Assembly: GCA_921293015.1 (NCBI GenBank) | Contig: OV121087.1 | Coordinates: 41,774,630-41,838,629 of the forward strand | DNA: 64,000 bases | Reading direction: 5' to 3' | From: Phorcus lineatus | Lineage: Eukaryota; Mollusca; Gastropoda; Trochida; Trochidae | In this document: one piece after another, positions 34,970-48,485 of the stretch | Layout: every line of letters starts with the position of its first letter | How positions within the stretch are numbered: the first letter of the stretch is position 1 | Notes under the pieces: generated by a model | The model's database searches: none | What the model was told of the DNA's origin: nothing | What the model saw: the letters and a program-made list of their open reading frames with translations, nothing else | Position numbers and translations under genes: made by a program

Positions 34970-36290
34970 ATAGTGCAAACTTGACTATCCACTTGGCTGC
35001 ACAAGACGCTTATGAACAATGTGCTAATTCCATATAAGACTATGATATCGAATCATTATTCATTACTACTCTAATTTCAGAGCATTTATCAAAATTAACA
35101 GTGCACGTGTGTGTGTGTTTAAATAACAAGAGTTACTTCTACCTTTTGCATATAAAAAAGGGTATATATTTAGGTGTATAAATGCATTGTTTCTATTACA
35201 TGTTACAGTTTGATGATGATTGGATGTCTAATGGTACTAATACCTTTACAAAAGTACCTTTTATCTATTATTTGATATTTTAAACCATTCCATTGTTTTT
35301 CAAAGACAGCTTAAATGAATTTAGACCAGAAGTCGCATTATTAGAAAAGTTTCAATCTGTCTACGATCAGCAGTTGTCAAATGACATGTGATCTCAGATA
35401 ACGCTGCCATGACAGAAGTACACTTTATGGCTTTAATTACTTCTCAAAGCCAACACATAAAAGTTATGTTTTGATCAACATAAATCATCATTTTTGATAA
35501 ATCATCATCATTTTTTTAATTTTGTCATTTAATCCATCACAAAAAAATAGTAGATGTAATGTTTCAAAATGTTCAACGAATGCACATTTCAACAATGTTG
35601 ATACTTTAAATTACATCGTGACCTAGAGACATAACAACAATATGCCTAGGAAATTAGAATCCACCTATTAAGTTTGGTCATTTTCTCTAATAAGATATGA
35701 GAGACGCATAATACGTTATCTATATTCTGGACATTAGTTGAATTGATACCACAGACAGATTCTAATGTAATGAAAACATTGTAGTCAAATTACTTTATGA
35801 AAAGATTTCATTAGGAGTTCTAGATGATCAGGTTGACTTCAAATGTCCTGTCGATTACATGGACGAACTCAATGCTAAGACGTCACTTTGATTACAGGAA
35901 ACCATGGCACTCTGGGCCACGCACTTAGAAACAGTGTATGTCTAAAGATGTTAGGTATGACGAAGTTCCTGAAATGGCTATGTGACTATAAATAATATTA
36001 AGCCTCATTGAATAAATGTTTTTGAGTTTTTTGAGTTAACATCATGCTGGCTGCTAAGTCAATGCTCTTTGTTGTTTTTGTCCTAGTTTACATACTGACT
36101 GAATATAAATTGAAGCAAAAACTCTTACCGTTTTGATGAAAGTAACCTCGAATGGCAAAATGAAAATGATAACTATTATAATTATAAGTATTTGGAAATA
36201 TCTTATTTTATAATAAGCATTTAGATAAATTTAATACCTGTAATTAAAAGTTGGTACAGTTCTCGATATGATCATAAATGATACCTAAAA
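34970..36290. other. Noncoding stretch, nothing recognised
   Basis: Short GT run near 35,108, otherwise nothing recognised. Confidence 0.4.
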
Positions 36291-36295
36291 TGAGG

Positions 36296-36540
36296 GGGGG
36301 GGGGGGGCGGGATAGCGCAGTGGTTAGCGCGTTCGGCTTCGGATCAGGAGGTCCGTGGTTCGAATCCCGCCAGGGGCTCGGCAACTTTGTCTGCAGTAGA
36401 GACCACCATGGCAGTACCATCCATGGTTCGCTAGTTCCAGCCGATGCTCGCAGGTTTCACCGCAATGCATAGCCACTATAGTGTTGCGGGCTTTTTCCCT
36501 GCAATAATACTAGCAGCCGCGATATAAGTGAAATAAGTGT
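36296..36540 (+). mobile_element. tRNA-derived SINE, full-length-like copy
   Basis: After a run of 13 G (about 36,295-36,307), the head GGGATAGCGCAGTGGTTAGC resembles tRNA, with an A-box-like TAGCGCAGTGG (36,313) and a perfect B box GGTTCGAATCC (36,357-36,367), the internal promoter of RNA polymerase III. The loop CTTCGGA between them matches the anticodon loop of tRNA-Arg(TCG), so an arginine tRNA ancestor is likely. Arms are too mismatched for a working tRNA. The body from about 36,430 (ATGCTCGCAGGTTTCACCGC to GCCGCGATATAAGTGAAATA) recurs at 47.15, 58.75 and 62.77 kb. Confidence 0.85.
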
Positions 36541-37119
36541 AATGGTCCAACTGTCATCACGATAACAAGATTTCGTTATAATGCTTCATGAGACACACAC
36601 TTTTGAAAAATATGTTCATGGGGTATTTGGTCTAAATTTGATAAAATGGTCTCAAAGAGTTTGGGAACATAAGATTAATGTCATCATAATTCACAATTCA
36701 TACATCAACTCTTTGAATCCCGTGTATACCAGAGTTTGGAAAGAGGGGTGGATGGAAAGACGAACGCGACTCAATGCGTTGTCCCTTGTCCTGCGTTAGG
36801 ACATGGTTGAAATGAGTTATCTGTTGAAACTAGTTTGCTTGTATAAAATCAAGTTTATATAATAAAATATTATTTTATAGTTTTGATCAATCAATCCGAT
36901 CTATTGATTCTGGGACATACAGTGACATTTGTCAAAAACAATCTTTCACAGCAATGACGACAGTAACTATGTATTTGCATCCTCTGAAACAAAATAATTC
37001 TATCTTAGACTATCGTGGTAAAATAATTATGGGATTCTTTTCAAAATCACTGACATTCTCACAATGCTGAAAAACTGACCAAAACATTTGGAAATGATGA
37101 GTAACTGACTGGGTTGGTC
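36541..37119. other. Noncoding stretch, nothing recognised
   Basis: A 72-codon plus frame at 36,581-36,799 begins MLHETHTFEKYVHGVFGLNL; no splice site, family or upstream exon supports it. Confidence 0.35.
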
Positions 37120-37350
37120 TTTACGGTATTTTGAACAATGTTATAGTTCTATACCACGTGGATGACAAGCATCCAAAAGAGAGGGGACAGAGCAGGGAAA
37201 GAAGGGTAAAAAATGAATAGAGGGCGGTGAGGTGAGGTGAGGTGAGGTGAGAGATAGACAGCAAGTGTTAGAACGACTCTTATTTGGTCTCGCTTCTGTC
37301 CGAGGACCGGTCAAGCTTGTGCGACACTACCAGAAATATTTAAGAGACTA
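37120..37350 (+). repeat. GAGTG-type dispersed repeat with internal (GGTGA)n
   Basis: CCACGTGGATGACAAGCATC, CAAAAGAGAGGGGACAGAGC, GAGAGATAGACAGCAAGTGT and the CTCGCTTCTGTCCGAGGACC stretch align in order with the 48.16 kb copy. A GGTGA pentamer array of about five units (37,228-37,253) has expanded in its middle. Confidence 0.85.
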
Positions 37351-40300
37351 GCCAATAGGACTGTTTTAAACTACCAACGATTAATCCGACCATGTTTGGT
37401 TAATGGTCTTTAAGAACCGTTAGTTATTGTCACATGTGCTCCGAACTCGTTATAACCGAGGATAGTAACATCCATCAAGGATACTCTGTAACCCTGACAC
37501 AACGATAATTGAGACGATGTCAGCTTGGAAATCTGTCAAATCCATTGTCTAACAAAAAGTGATAGATAGTCCAATATGAACACAGTGAAGGCAGATGACA
37601 CCCAGACAGACGTAATCGTTCTTCTGTGTCCGTGAATAATCGAACACTTATGAAGGTTAAGCTGATGCAACCCATATAATCCTGAGAATTATTATTGCAA
37701 ATAGTCTCGCTCGAAGGTAATCTGTCTTTGCTGCAAACCAGACAGAAGAGTTTCTTAATGGCATGACAGTCCTATATTTGGCAGTTATATGATTGTGATA
37801 TTGAGCGTTGTTTAATGTTGCTACCGAGTGTATTGTCATAATATATGTAATCAAGGTTACAAACACTTCATCAAAATGAATTGAACATGATATTAAAAAA
37901 GTTGGACAATCGTATAATTTGTGTTTCAATCAAGACAATTACCCACTTGAATATGTAATCAGTCCTTTCTGCAATTCAGACAGAAGTCTTTCCCTATCAC
38001 TGCCTACATGATCTACTGCCTGGTTATATACCGCTTGTGAGTAACCATGGATAGACCGCATGTGATGCAATTCTTAGTGTTATTGATTGGGGTAGAAGGA
38101 AAGAAATCTACCACTGTTCTCTCTGTTATTAAGTGTTGATAAGTGATAGGGTTGTCGTATAGGCACTTTTTCATTATTCTCAATGTTTCATTATAAGAAG
38201 TAAGTAACTCATTTAGAAGTTACGACGTTAAGGTGTGTTAAGGCGATTGGGAGCCTCTCTTTTACAAATCAACATATATATGACAGGCTTGCAATTGAAT
38301 GTTTTAACATTACACTACTTATGCGGGAGGCATCATTCATTTTATTAATGGTCACAGTGTCACCATATATATGTCATAGGATCACCAAAACCATTTATCA
38401 AAATCACCTTGAGTTTACTCTGTGAACAATATCTCAAATTTCGAGGCTTTTTTTTCGTGAAAACAAAGAGATAAAAGGGCTTTGGAACGGGCCTCTGTCG
38501 CGGTCACAAGGTCGCCAAATTCATATAATAGAATTCCAATCAGCCAAGGCATCTGCACACAAGGTTTCAGTTTTCAAGACCTTTTGCTTCTGGGGAAGAA
38601 GATACAATTTGCTCTTTAGGGCGTCGTTCCATCAGCCCTTAATAGGTATCCGGGGGTCACCAAATCTATAAATATTTATATAATTCTGACCACAAGATTT
38701 AGATTTCCTTAGGAAATGGTTTTGGAGAAGAAATTTAATATAGATAACATACGGCAATGCCATACCATAGGTCCATTGGGCCTTTCAGATCAGGTGAGCT
38801 ACAAATGTCAAGTTTTTAATACGAAATTCCCCAAAACATTTTAACTGTAGTCAAGGTTACACATGTTTCCTTCCTTTGCTACCTAAATAAGATGCTTTGA
38901 TTTATAAGGTTTAAGTATTTTTTCTGATTAGAAAACAGACCATGAAAATCCCGCATTTTGCTCCCCTGCTCTTATGGTAATAATGTTTATTGTTGTTGCA
39001 CATCTATGATTGCCAGAATTGGAGTAATGCAATCATGTATCATGTCACCTCTGCTTAACTAACCAAATGAAATTTGTTTTGTTCCCATTTTCCTGGCAAA
39101 GCAAAACAATTCCAAATCAAAAACCTACCTACAATGTCTAGTGTTAAAATCGTGTAAAAATATGTTTCGGTAATTGATAGTCAGGTATGTAAATAGGTCA
39201 ACACCGCTATTTCACAGCATTGGTTGTATAGTCTACCATTCTTTCCTGAAACCATGGTGTTGCATGTACATTTTCCAAATTTAAATACATATTAACAAAA
39301 TTTAACATATATATTTTCAATACTATCACGGTAGGATGTCCTCTATATTTCACTATATTTCATGTCAATAACATAGGATAGGGGATATCATTAAAACATA
39401 CATCCTTAATAAATCTGTGCAATTAATACTACTTAGATTCCTTTGGAAATATTAAACAGAGAATCGGCTGCCTCATTAGCTCAAGATGCACAGCTGCTCG
39501 AAATTTATTGATATTATTAAGACCTTCACGCTATTACGAATAGACTTAAACACTTTACAAGTAGAAACAATGTTGGAAATTCCCCTGCAGTTATAATATC
39601 TCAATATCATTCCTGCCCCCAGACTAATAAATAGGTCGTATTTTACTTTTATCCCAACAAGATAGAAATTTAGTGCTATCAAGAACTAACAATACAATAC
39701 TTACAATAGGATGACTAAAAACCTTTAAGAAGGCAGCAGAAACATCCGCCGGTCATGGAGATATGTTATAAGCAAAATTACCTGATAAATAGGATCATCT
39801 AAATCTTTAGTTATCTGAGATGACAAATACTCACCAGTACTCTCATCTGGATAAATTAAAACAGCACCAAAAAATTACATTAAAATTTAACCCAATGCTC
39901 ATTAGTCAAATACCACAAAACAGCGAAAAGACCTAGATTATTTTTAAGAATCTTCAAAGTCACTATTAGCTGCTTCTTTTTACAGAAATATTCTTCATTC
40001 TTAACTCTAAAAGCCTTTTCTGAAATATCTCAAAGTATCCAATGTCTCTATGAGCTCAAACATAATGGTTTACTGATTTCTCCAGACACTATATTTTGGC
40101 TTATAACTCCTGTCATTATCTATTGATTTGTCATCAAATATGTTTTTTGAACAATAAAACGGAAGCTGGCCTGAAAGATCATAGTATAAAAGAATATAAT
40201 GTGTTGAATGAGAAATACCGATTAAGAAGGGGATAAACAGGTTACCAGCATGTCGTTGATAAAATCTGAAACTTTGTTACTTTTCGAAATTTTGCAATAT

Positions 40301-41297
40301 TTATTGGCATTGGTAAAATGGTTCTTAATTACTAGTTGAGACCCTTGATCTTTTCAATTCATACATCAATAAACAGATAAACCATGATCTAACATATAAT
40401 TCATACCCAAGACGATGTAAAAAAAATCGTGCAATATTTCACATCACAGCCAATTAATTCAAATTTTAATACAATTCAATTATTTGAATAGTCAACAAAA
40501 ACATGACTCTTTTTAAGAAGTAATGAAATTTAAATTCGTGACCAAATTGCACTGGTATAGTGAAACTAAATATCTTTTCCGAATAGATATTTTATATTTA
40601 GCATTAATTGTCGTGACACGTCTTGTCAACTGTTGATGGAACTATCCAAAAATATCTCAATCACGTTTCCTGCTACACTGTCATAGGAATTTCTAATATG
40701 ATTTAAAATTTCAAAGATTTAAGTGCTTGGGTAGATCACATTTATAAGGACGCTGTAACCTCTTTAACGTAATCATTTCACCCAAGCCATCAATTCACTC
40801 TCTACATTGACAAGAAAACTGTATAATCATTTATCGCGTTTTGTACTTTAGATTTTAAGTCTAGGCCCTCGATAACTTTAAATTTGCGCAAGTCAACAGT
40901 CAACATTACATAAACTCTATAAGTCAAAAAGTCTAAACATAATACTCTCCTACCTTACTCGTTTGTAAGGCATTTCTACTTACAATACGTCTACTAAGAG
41001 GATTGTGTTATGTCAGTGTTAGTGTGTTACAGATGGTCTGTTTTCAGCCGCCTCAAATTTTCCATCATTGAGACGTTTATATGATGAGAGATAAAAACAA
41101 CTTTGGTTAATGTTTTTTAAATATGCACGTTTCAGGTGTATATAGTAGCGCCGATAACAAGGCATACATTAATAGCTAATAGTGCTACCATCCAAACTGC
41201 AATGCCGCATTTATGTTTTCAAATATCGTTAAGAATTTAATTCAGTCCCTTACTATTATTACACATTTTTCTGATGTTATTGTCATTATTGATGCAA
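37351..41297. other. Long noncoding stretch
   Basis: No gene recognised. GGTCCATTGGGCCTTTCAGA followed by TCAGGTGAGCT (about 38,771) resembles the end of a dispersed repeat I associate with molluscs; flanking sequence from about 38,450 may belong to the same degraded repeat. Confidence 0.35.
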
Positions 41298-41522
41298 CAG
41301 CGGAGAGCCTTCAGCGTTTCAGGATTAGGACAGATAACTTTTCCTTCACCATCGATTAAAACTATTTATATATCCTTCACGCCTTTTTTGAAGGAAAGTT
41401 TGAAAGAAACAAAAGTTATACAGCTAACTTCTACACTTTATATTGATGCAAAAGAAGGAACTAGTAATAATCAGATCCCGTATCATTCATTTATGATTAT
41501 AGAATTTGGCACTTTGCGATAA
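41298..41522 (+). CDS. Candidate terminal exon, unknown protein
   Basis: A frame opens after TTATTGATGCAACAG (possible 3' splice site ending about 41,297) and runs to TAA (41,520-41,522). It encodes FSVSGLGQITFPSPS, TIYISFTPFLKESLKETKVI, TLYIDAKEGT and FMIIEFGTLR. The alternation of hydrophobic and polar residues suggests a beta-rich fold and looks more protein-like than nearby chance frames. No family recognised, no upstream exon seen. Chance is possible. Confidence 0.25.
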   Translation, partial: QRRAFSVSGLGQITFPSPSIKTIYISFTPFLKESLKETKVIQLTSTLYIDAKEGTSNNQIPYHSFMIIEFGTLR

Positions 41523-42353
41523 TGTAGTGACAAGATACACTAGTTAAGCAGCTCAGTACTGGAAACAACAAGAGATAATCAGTAACTATAGCCACAATCA
41601 AATTCGTAGGTTTAAGATATCTATGAAAATGAGAACCAAAGGAGAGGGTATCCTAAGTTTGAGAACTTGTTCCAAATCTTTTTATGTGAATAAAATATGT
41701 TTAAATCAACGAGAACCTACAAGGCAAAGGACAGTTGAATCTGTCTTGTGTTGATACTGATATAAAATAAATGAGAGTACATACTCATTGAGCTCTAGAA
41801 AGCAAGACGCTTCAATTTACAAATGATCCAGAAGCCCAGTGTCTCAATACTAACTCTGAAGTCTCCTTTGCTACAAAGTACCTTATGCATTCTCAATGTG
41901 TTTATAGACATTTAAACTGTTCAATCACTCAAACCGCTGAATCTTGTCACCCACAGGCTTTTCAATCGAAACGTTGGATGAATCTGAATGCCGTGCTGCC
42001 ATACAAGTTGTCAATAACATTTGACTTTCTGCGATGTTGGAAGTTTAAACATTAACGAAAGGGATTACTTTTGAGTCAAACTATTCCTCATCTCTTTAAG
42101 ACCAAAACAGAAATTATCATTTATGTCTTCCACTTGACAAAGAATCTAAGGTAATAAGAATTGCAATGCGTTTCCTCCAATTTGACCCTTATGTCAAATA
42201 GTTTTCAATAATAATTTAGCAAATTTGAAATATCAGTTGTCCTTCTTATTGGCTATAGACATTTTGTTTGTACTGGACAATGTGGTATTTCATCTAAAAA
42301 TGAATTGAAATGAAGATTTTATATTGTTGCTTTGGCATATCGAACAGCATCAT

Positions 42354-42678
42354 GCTACATCAGCGTATTTGACTCCGCTCTCGCTCCATCCATGTACCCT
42401 GATCTCCTTTAGGCCAAAAGCCTCGTATTGATCGCTATTTAACCAGCCAATAAACGATTCGCATTCAGCTACAGCAGCACAACCCGGATGGAAAATTCCA
42501 ATGAGTCCAATATAGTTGCTTCAGATGCTTGGATAACGACATTTTATGGGCTGAAAAATAACGGATGAACATAACCACGAATTATCCAGCCGCGCAAGCC
42601 GTACGAGGGATTTGGCCCGAAAGAGATCAGGCCATAAGCAAGGAGCTCGATCAGCGGATTCAGTTACGCTGATGCAGC
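42354..42678. mobile_element. MITE with about 100-bp inverted arms
   Basis: The left arm GCTACATCAGCGTATTTGAC, then TCCGCTCTCGCTCC, CCCTGATCTCC and TAGGCCAAAAGCCTCGTA, is mirrored on the right by TACGAGGGATTTGGCC, GAGATCAGG, AAGCAAGGAGCTCG, GCGGATTCAGTTACGCTGAT and GCAGC. A solo arm is at 32.03 kb. It has no coding capacity. The target duplication was not resolved. Confidence 0.8.
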
Positions 42679-44409
42679 AGGGTAGCATAATAGGACATGG
42701 TTTTTAGCTCATGCAAACATTACAGATATTTCTGAAAGTTAGAAACTCAGAGGAAGCCAACACGTGTTTTAATTTGAGGTCTTAAAGACACTTACATTTC
42801 TGTTTCTAAGATACCTATTTAAATATAAACCCTCACTTTCATAGGATTTCCCTCTTAGCTTTGACAGGATATCAAGTTAATAAGAATGAAAAGTCAGCTT
42901 TGCAGAAAAAGTATCAGTTCTTCCAGCGGGGCAATTACATCACGCATTTCAATAAGTATTTCATTTGATAAAAAAAGACGCATTGCGATTTACGTGAGTT
43001 TTGACTTGGCATTTCAAGACAAATGACTCATATTCTTACGTAAATTGGAAATATCGAAAATATTGATGTAAACAAAATTATGTTTCATATTCAGAGAAAT
43101 AGAATCACCGTATATACATTGTTATTTGTCCGGGGTGTTTCTGTATTCAGTTAAATTAACCTATTGCAATCGAGGACCTACACATATCTTGTCTTGCTAG
43201 TGATTACGAGGTTAGATTCAGTAGTCTTAAGTCTTACAGTTTAATTTTTAACTTAGCTTGTTCTTAACAGATTATCCAAGCTAATAGACCCGATACTTTA
43301 ACAATGGCATCTTGCATGGTTCTTTATGTTAGAAACCTTTCTCACATCAACCCTGGAAAATTTCTGCTCAAATAATTCTTTGTTGAGTCTTGTGTTGAAA
43401 CGATAACTCTATGAAATGTGACGAAGAAACGGCAAGTTTGAAAATCTTAAGCGCATGCTCAGGAGCTTGGATTCGAAATTTAAAAGAAACCTTCCATTAT
43501 GATTGACTTTGCAGTTGCCAAGGTGCTTGCGGGATTCCTCTTGATCCGAGGCCGATGCCACTGTGCTCTCCTGTCCCCCTCAAAATGTAAATAAGTTGCT
43601 GGTGTTGCTGGCCAGTTACCTAAAACATGACTGTAATGTGTTATAACATGTCTATAAAGAGGCTATTCGTAGCTTAAATGCTTTGCTTAATTAGGAAGAT
43701 TAATTTGCCTACATATCGGGTGAAAACCGGTATAATAAAACTGTTCGTATGTTAGTATCTATCTTTATTATTTTGTACATTTGTTTCTTTCGAAGAATGA
43801 ACTATAAAAATTATAAGTTAGGCTTAGTGTTATTATAGTTTTATGTATTGGTGTTACTTTACCTTTATATATTATCCATATATTCTCCAAACTACAACTT
43901 CTCTGTCAAGAGTTGTGAGGTATCATGTGATGCAATACTTGACTCAAGTCAGGCACTTAAGCATCGCAAAAACATAGTTGCTAGGTATTTACTTTGAATA
44001 TAATATTGATGCTTAAGTGTCAATACTCTTGAAGTATATGACCATCTATTGCAACGATTAGGGACATCAGATCACCTCACTGTTTATTGGATACCTATAG
44101 AAACGAATATGGTATTCAATGTCATAAAAATCAGGACGGTCACTTGGTAAAATTTGATGAAACAGAACAGAGAACCATGGGATGAAAGGAAATCACATCT
44201 GTCCACCACCATTTCCTGCATTGCAAACTAATAATAACCCTATGCAGTGTGAGTGATGATCAGTAACTATACATACAAGCCAAGCTTGACAGACATCACA
44301 GCAATTAGGCAAATTACATTGCTAGATAGGGAGCTTCCTATTGATTGGTAGACATTTGTATGTGCCTTTGTTGTTGTTCGACTATGAAATTGTTTTCAGG
44401 ACCCGGCGT

Positions 44410-44740
44410 GCCAACTGTGTCAGTTGATTGAGGGATCCTTTTTTCTACGTTTCACGTCTGAGAGAAATATTCTAAATGTCAACCAAGTCGTCAAGGAGAA
44501 CAATTTGGAGCAGACATCATATCCGTGCACATACTCTGTGTAGAAGTACAACATCCCGTGCGCAGCTGCCCGTGATGGAATATGATGGTCCACACGCAAC
44601 CAAGATGACTGATAATTCATAAGCAAGAGAATGTTCATGAGGTAGATTAGCACTTAATTTCACCAGACATGAATCCTATCGAACATTAATGGGGTGTACT
44701 TGATAGGAGGCCCTAGGGTTCGAGGGTTTGCCTGAGACTA
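44410..44740 (+). pseudogene. Tc1-family transposase fragment (C-terminal part)
   Basis: In frame-broken sequence, DGPHATKMTDN (about 44,586) corresponds to the DNARPHTARV region carrying the second catalytic Asp (the Asp is present but the following Asn-Ala are not). SPDMNPIEH, stop, WGVLDRR (about 44,664) corresponds to the third catalytic region with its Glu. Stops TAA within it, and another after RRP, show that it is dead. Upstream family parts are not readable. It lies within unit A. Confidence 0.65.
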
Positions 44741-47123
44741 AAAGGTTGACACCCACGATAGTGACTCAAAAAATCACACTCGGTTTTTCGGTAGTGATGA
44801 AACAGATGTTGAAGTAAGTCGAACACCTTCTGTTATCGTATTCATATTTAAAGTTATCCAAGTAAAATCCGCCTATGATTGTTCTCTACCTAGGTATTGC
44901 CGTTTAATAAATTTGCTTTGATAATGTTAATGTAGCAAGTGTCAAAATTGCAATTTTCCTATACTTCATCGAAAAAACAACAACATGCCAAATTTGACTA
45001 AAAATGGGTAAAAGACGTACATGTACATTTTAACAATATACCTTAACGATCTGAAGTAAATGTTTTTGCAATGATGCCGTTTAAGTTAAATACGTTAAAT
45101 GTCTTCTTCAATTCATCAATCAAAGGAAATATACGATGTGTTAAACTTATAACGAATAATGACAACAAAGAACGCACACAATAAATTGTATAGTAAACCG
45201 ATTAAACAGTCCAACTGACCAGAACACTTAGACATTAAGCCGATTTAAGGTGTTTGCTAAATGTCAAAATAACATTGGATTCAATAAAGACGACAATTTC
45301 AAATTCAACAATTCTCAGCGTGTGTTATTCAGAAACGACTGAAACCTTTAAATCCTAAAATAGTTATTTAACTTCAGTAAGATTTTTAATAAATTGCGGT
45401 ATTGTAAACCAAATCAGGATTTTCTTTAGTTGCTCATACTTATCGTCACTGATGGCGAAACTTTGTATCCACTGAACGTAATATCATCACCCCCAAGACT
45501 TTAATCTGCTCCAAGATTAGTCCGTAGCCTCTCTCTCGCTGTTGTAAGTAATTGAGACTGAGTCATCGATATAATCTCTGACATAAAGGTAGGTGGCTTC
45601 CAATTAGCATCAGATTACAAAGTCTTTTTTAAAATATATGCTATATCCTTTGAGACACTGACCCTTCTGTACTGGTGTTGTTTTTATGGACGAGTGTACA
45701 TTGCTTTACATTAGGTAACTAAGATTATGAAGTTTTGGTATCGTGTTCTTTTTGCATTAAATTCATGATGGTTGCTATTTAAAATCATTATTTCTTGGTT
45801 AATTGATTCCTTTCAGTGAACAAAAACGGTTTAAGTCGTGATATTTGTCAAACAATAGTCAGACCGGGTGAAACGATGGGTCAGACGCAATTTAGCAAGA
45901 TTTCTATATCGGAAAAAGAGAAAAGAAGGAATTTCTTTTGAAGAGTAGATCAATAACTTGTGAGCATGTAAAAGGCACGAATATTTTCAGACATGTCACA
46001 TTTTTACATTTTTTATGAATATGCAATTTTATGTGAAAAGTTTTATATTATGGCATGTATTCAGGCAAAAACGTTCTTCTGAAACTTACTTGACGTCATT
46101 TTAAACCTTTGAAGATTCGGACACCCACGGGTAATATTTTAAGATATTTTGTCAAGTTAAATTCTGATTTTTTACAACCTTTTTAAATGATGGGGGAACA
46201 ATCTTAATTTTTTTCAAAAATGTTGTTATTCAAATTATTATAAAAATCCTTTCATTTCAAAATATGAGTAAATAGCATTAATTTTACAAAACTAATGTAA
46301 TGATAAAATTGATAATCAAATTTACATATTTAAGTAATTTGAAGACATGATCAATTACTTTATATATATTAACTAATGAAAATAAGAAAACTAAATCATG
46401 ATTTTACAATTTGTATATCACACTAATAAAAATAGGAAAATTAAATCATGAATTTACAATGTGTATATCACACATACAACACCTTTCATAAGACACTTAA
46501 ATTAAGGACCACAGTCAAGTATTTTTAACCGTGACTAACTAATCATCACAATGAAGCGTCATCATGGATTACATTTAATGACTATAATTACGTGGAACAT
46601 ACTCAATACTATCTCACTGTTTATCAGTATGAGTTTATAAAAAATCCACAAAAAAGCATTGATGTAAATAAATCGTACTTCTAGAACCAACAAGCCATGA
46701 AATTAAAACGTGTGGTTCATAGTAAAACAGAGATTTATTGTGGAAATTGACAATTTTTCCCACTACCAGTATTTTTAAATTCAGATGTTAATAAGATTTA
46801 GTACGAGAATAATAAAGACACTGGTCTTTGCATCAGCCAGTCATAACTGTAAAACATGTTTAGGAAGATACTGCAAATTGGAGACACTACATTGAAATTA
46901 TATATATTTCCTTAATGAACTTGTGACAAAGTCTTAAAGGATTGATGCAACAAAGTCTAACATATAAATGAACTTCTTATTGAGGATTCACTTACAGATA
47001 ATTAAAGTCGAGATAAGAAATAATGAGCCTGTATGCGTCATTTTGCGACTTACAATAAATTTAGACTGCTTTGGTGAGTCAAATAGATCATGAGCACATT
47101 TACTGGAAAAAGGAAGCAATTCG

Positions 47124-47385
47124 ATGTGATGTGATGTGATGTGAGTTGGTGTTTAACGCCGCTTTCAAGATTATTTCACTTATATCGCGGCTGCTAGTAT
47201 TATTGCAGGGAGAAAGCCCGCAACACCATTGTGGCTATGCATTGCGGTGAAACCTGCAAGCATCGGCTCGAACTAGTGAAACGTGTGTAAAGTGCTGGAA
47301 GGATGCCAGTATAATGTTTGAAATCGACTCAGAAGATTTACTTTCGGGAATATGGTGAAACACCACCTCGCCTCACCTCACCTCA
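47124..47385 (-). mobile_element. SINE body fragment, minus orientation, with pentamer ends
   Basis: AACGCCGCTTTCAAGATTAT, then TTCACTTATATCGCGGCTGC, TAGTATTATTGCAGGGAG and GCATTGCGGTGAAACCTGC form the reverse complement of the 36.3 kb SINE body. It is preceded by a (GATGT)n array (47,125-47,144) and followed by (CACCT)n near 47,370. The tRNA-like head is missing. Confidence 0.85.
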
Positions 47386-48162
47386 ATAACAGATCAATGA
47401 TCTAAAGTAACTGGCATCATAATATTAGAAAGATATTTCATATGGAAGTTAGTATTTACTTAATATCCCCGACATATTACATATCATTTTGAAGGTCAAT
47501 GATCCCTGTCTTCATTTGGAAGATATCCGCAGACGCAAGTTGTCTTCCAAATTATGTAGTATCATCAACTTCAAATTATCAAGCTTGTCATTTGAGGCAT
47601 TCACAAAGGCCACCAGTAAGTAGTTGCTTTGAAACATGGCTGTCGTTGCTTGATAATCATGGTAAATAGCACCATATGGCTCCGGTTTCCCAAAGAATTA
47701 TATCTTTCTGACCGACTTTTAAAGCCTTCAATAATCTGATTTTCACTGATACAAAGGATTTAGCTTTCAAAGATTTATATTTATAACTTAAAATCAGGAT
47801 AGATATAAGATGTTAGGTCATGAGCCTTGTGGTCTTTATGTTGCGCCGGTTACCAAATCCAAAGTACTTTATCACCACATATCCAAACGCTTTGCACAAC
47901 GCTTTACTAGCTCTTTTGTTTTATTAGATAAAATGAAAACATGAGATGTTAGGCCATGACCACAGAGTCTTGTAATCAACTGTTTCCTATGTCATTGTCG
48001 AAGGAGTCTCCTCAAAAGTGAAACATTTCAGAGTATAGTGCCTGTAGTCAAAGAGTCTTCAATTTAACAATTTTCTATTTAATTTTGCCATGACACTTCG
48101 TATTCTCTTAACCTGTGATTAGAACATCTTGATTACTTGATAAATTCTTTAGACTCAAATTT

Positions 48163-48485
48163 GAGTGAGTGAGTGAGTGAGTTGGGGTTTAACGTGCTTT
48201 GAACAATATTTCAGTTATTAAACACGTGGATGACAAGCATCCAAAAGGGAGTGGACAGATCAGAGAGAAAGGCATCGACAGGATGAGAAAAAAGACGGAA
48301 AGAAAGGCATAGTGAGAGATAGACAACAGGTTTTAGAAGGACTCAAATTTAGTCTGGCTTCTACCCGTCGACCTGTCCAGCTTGGGTGTCCCTACCAGGA
48401 GCATGTTAGCTCCAGCTGGCATAGCTCTTGGGGTCTTTGAAGCACGCAAACCACCACACCACGTTAAGGTATTGAGTCCAGTGGT
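48163..48485 (+). repeat. GAGTG-type dispersed repeat, fullest copy
   Basis: It starts with about five GAGT units, then GAGTTGGGGTTTAACGTGCT, AACAATATTTCAGTTATTAA and ACACGTGGATGACAAGCATC, and ends with GGCATAGCTCTTGGGGTCTT and AAGCACGCAAACCACCAC. Related copies, all in plus orientation, are at 16.22, 31.29, 32.53 and 37.12 kb. No pol III boxes or coding frame were seen, so the class is unknown; a SINE-like or MITE-like nonautonomous element is likely. Confidence 0.9.

Larger units (their letters stand above)
41840..48000. repeat. Unit A of a diverged tandem duplication (noncoding, about 8-9 kb spacing)
   Basis: Landmarks shared with unit B (49.96-57.4 kb) and unit C (59.93-63.45 kb) occur in the same order. 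Examples: a GTCTCCTTTGCTACAAAGTA stretch ending GCATTCTCA (41,853; B 49,990), GAAATTTAAAAGAAA (43,474; B 51,041), TCAAAATTGCAATTTTCCTA (44,942; B 51,296), ATTAGCATCAGAT (45,603; B 51,811), GAAGATTCGGACA (46,111; C 60,402), ACAAGCCATGAA (46,689; C 61,217), AATAAAGACACTGG (46,810; C 61,352) and TTTTGAAGGTCAATGATCCC (47,488; B 57,080). Divergence is high and indels are frequent. No coding sequence was recognised inside. Confidence 0.65.

Noticed and set aside
34843-35037. Open frame encoding poly-Met and poly-Ile
   Set aside because: It is a trinucleotide microsatellite read in one frame.
36313-36370. Functional tRNA gene
   Set aside because: A- and B-box motifs are good, but stems are mismatched and the sequence continues into a body repeated elsewhere without a tRNA head, so it is a SINE.
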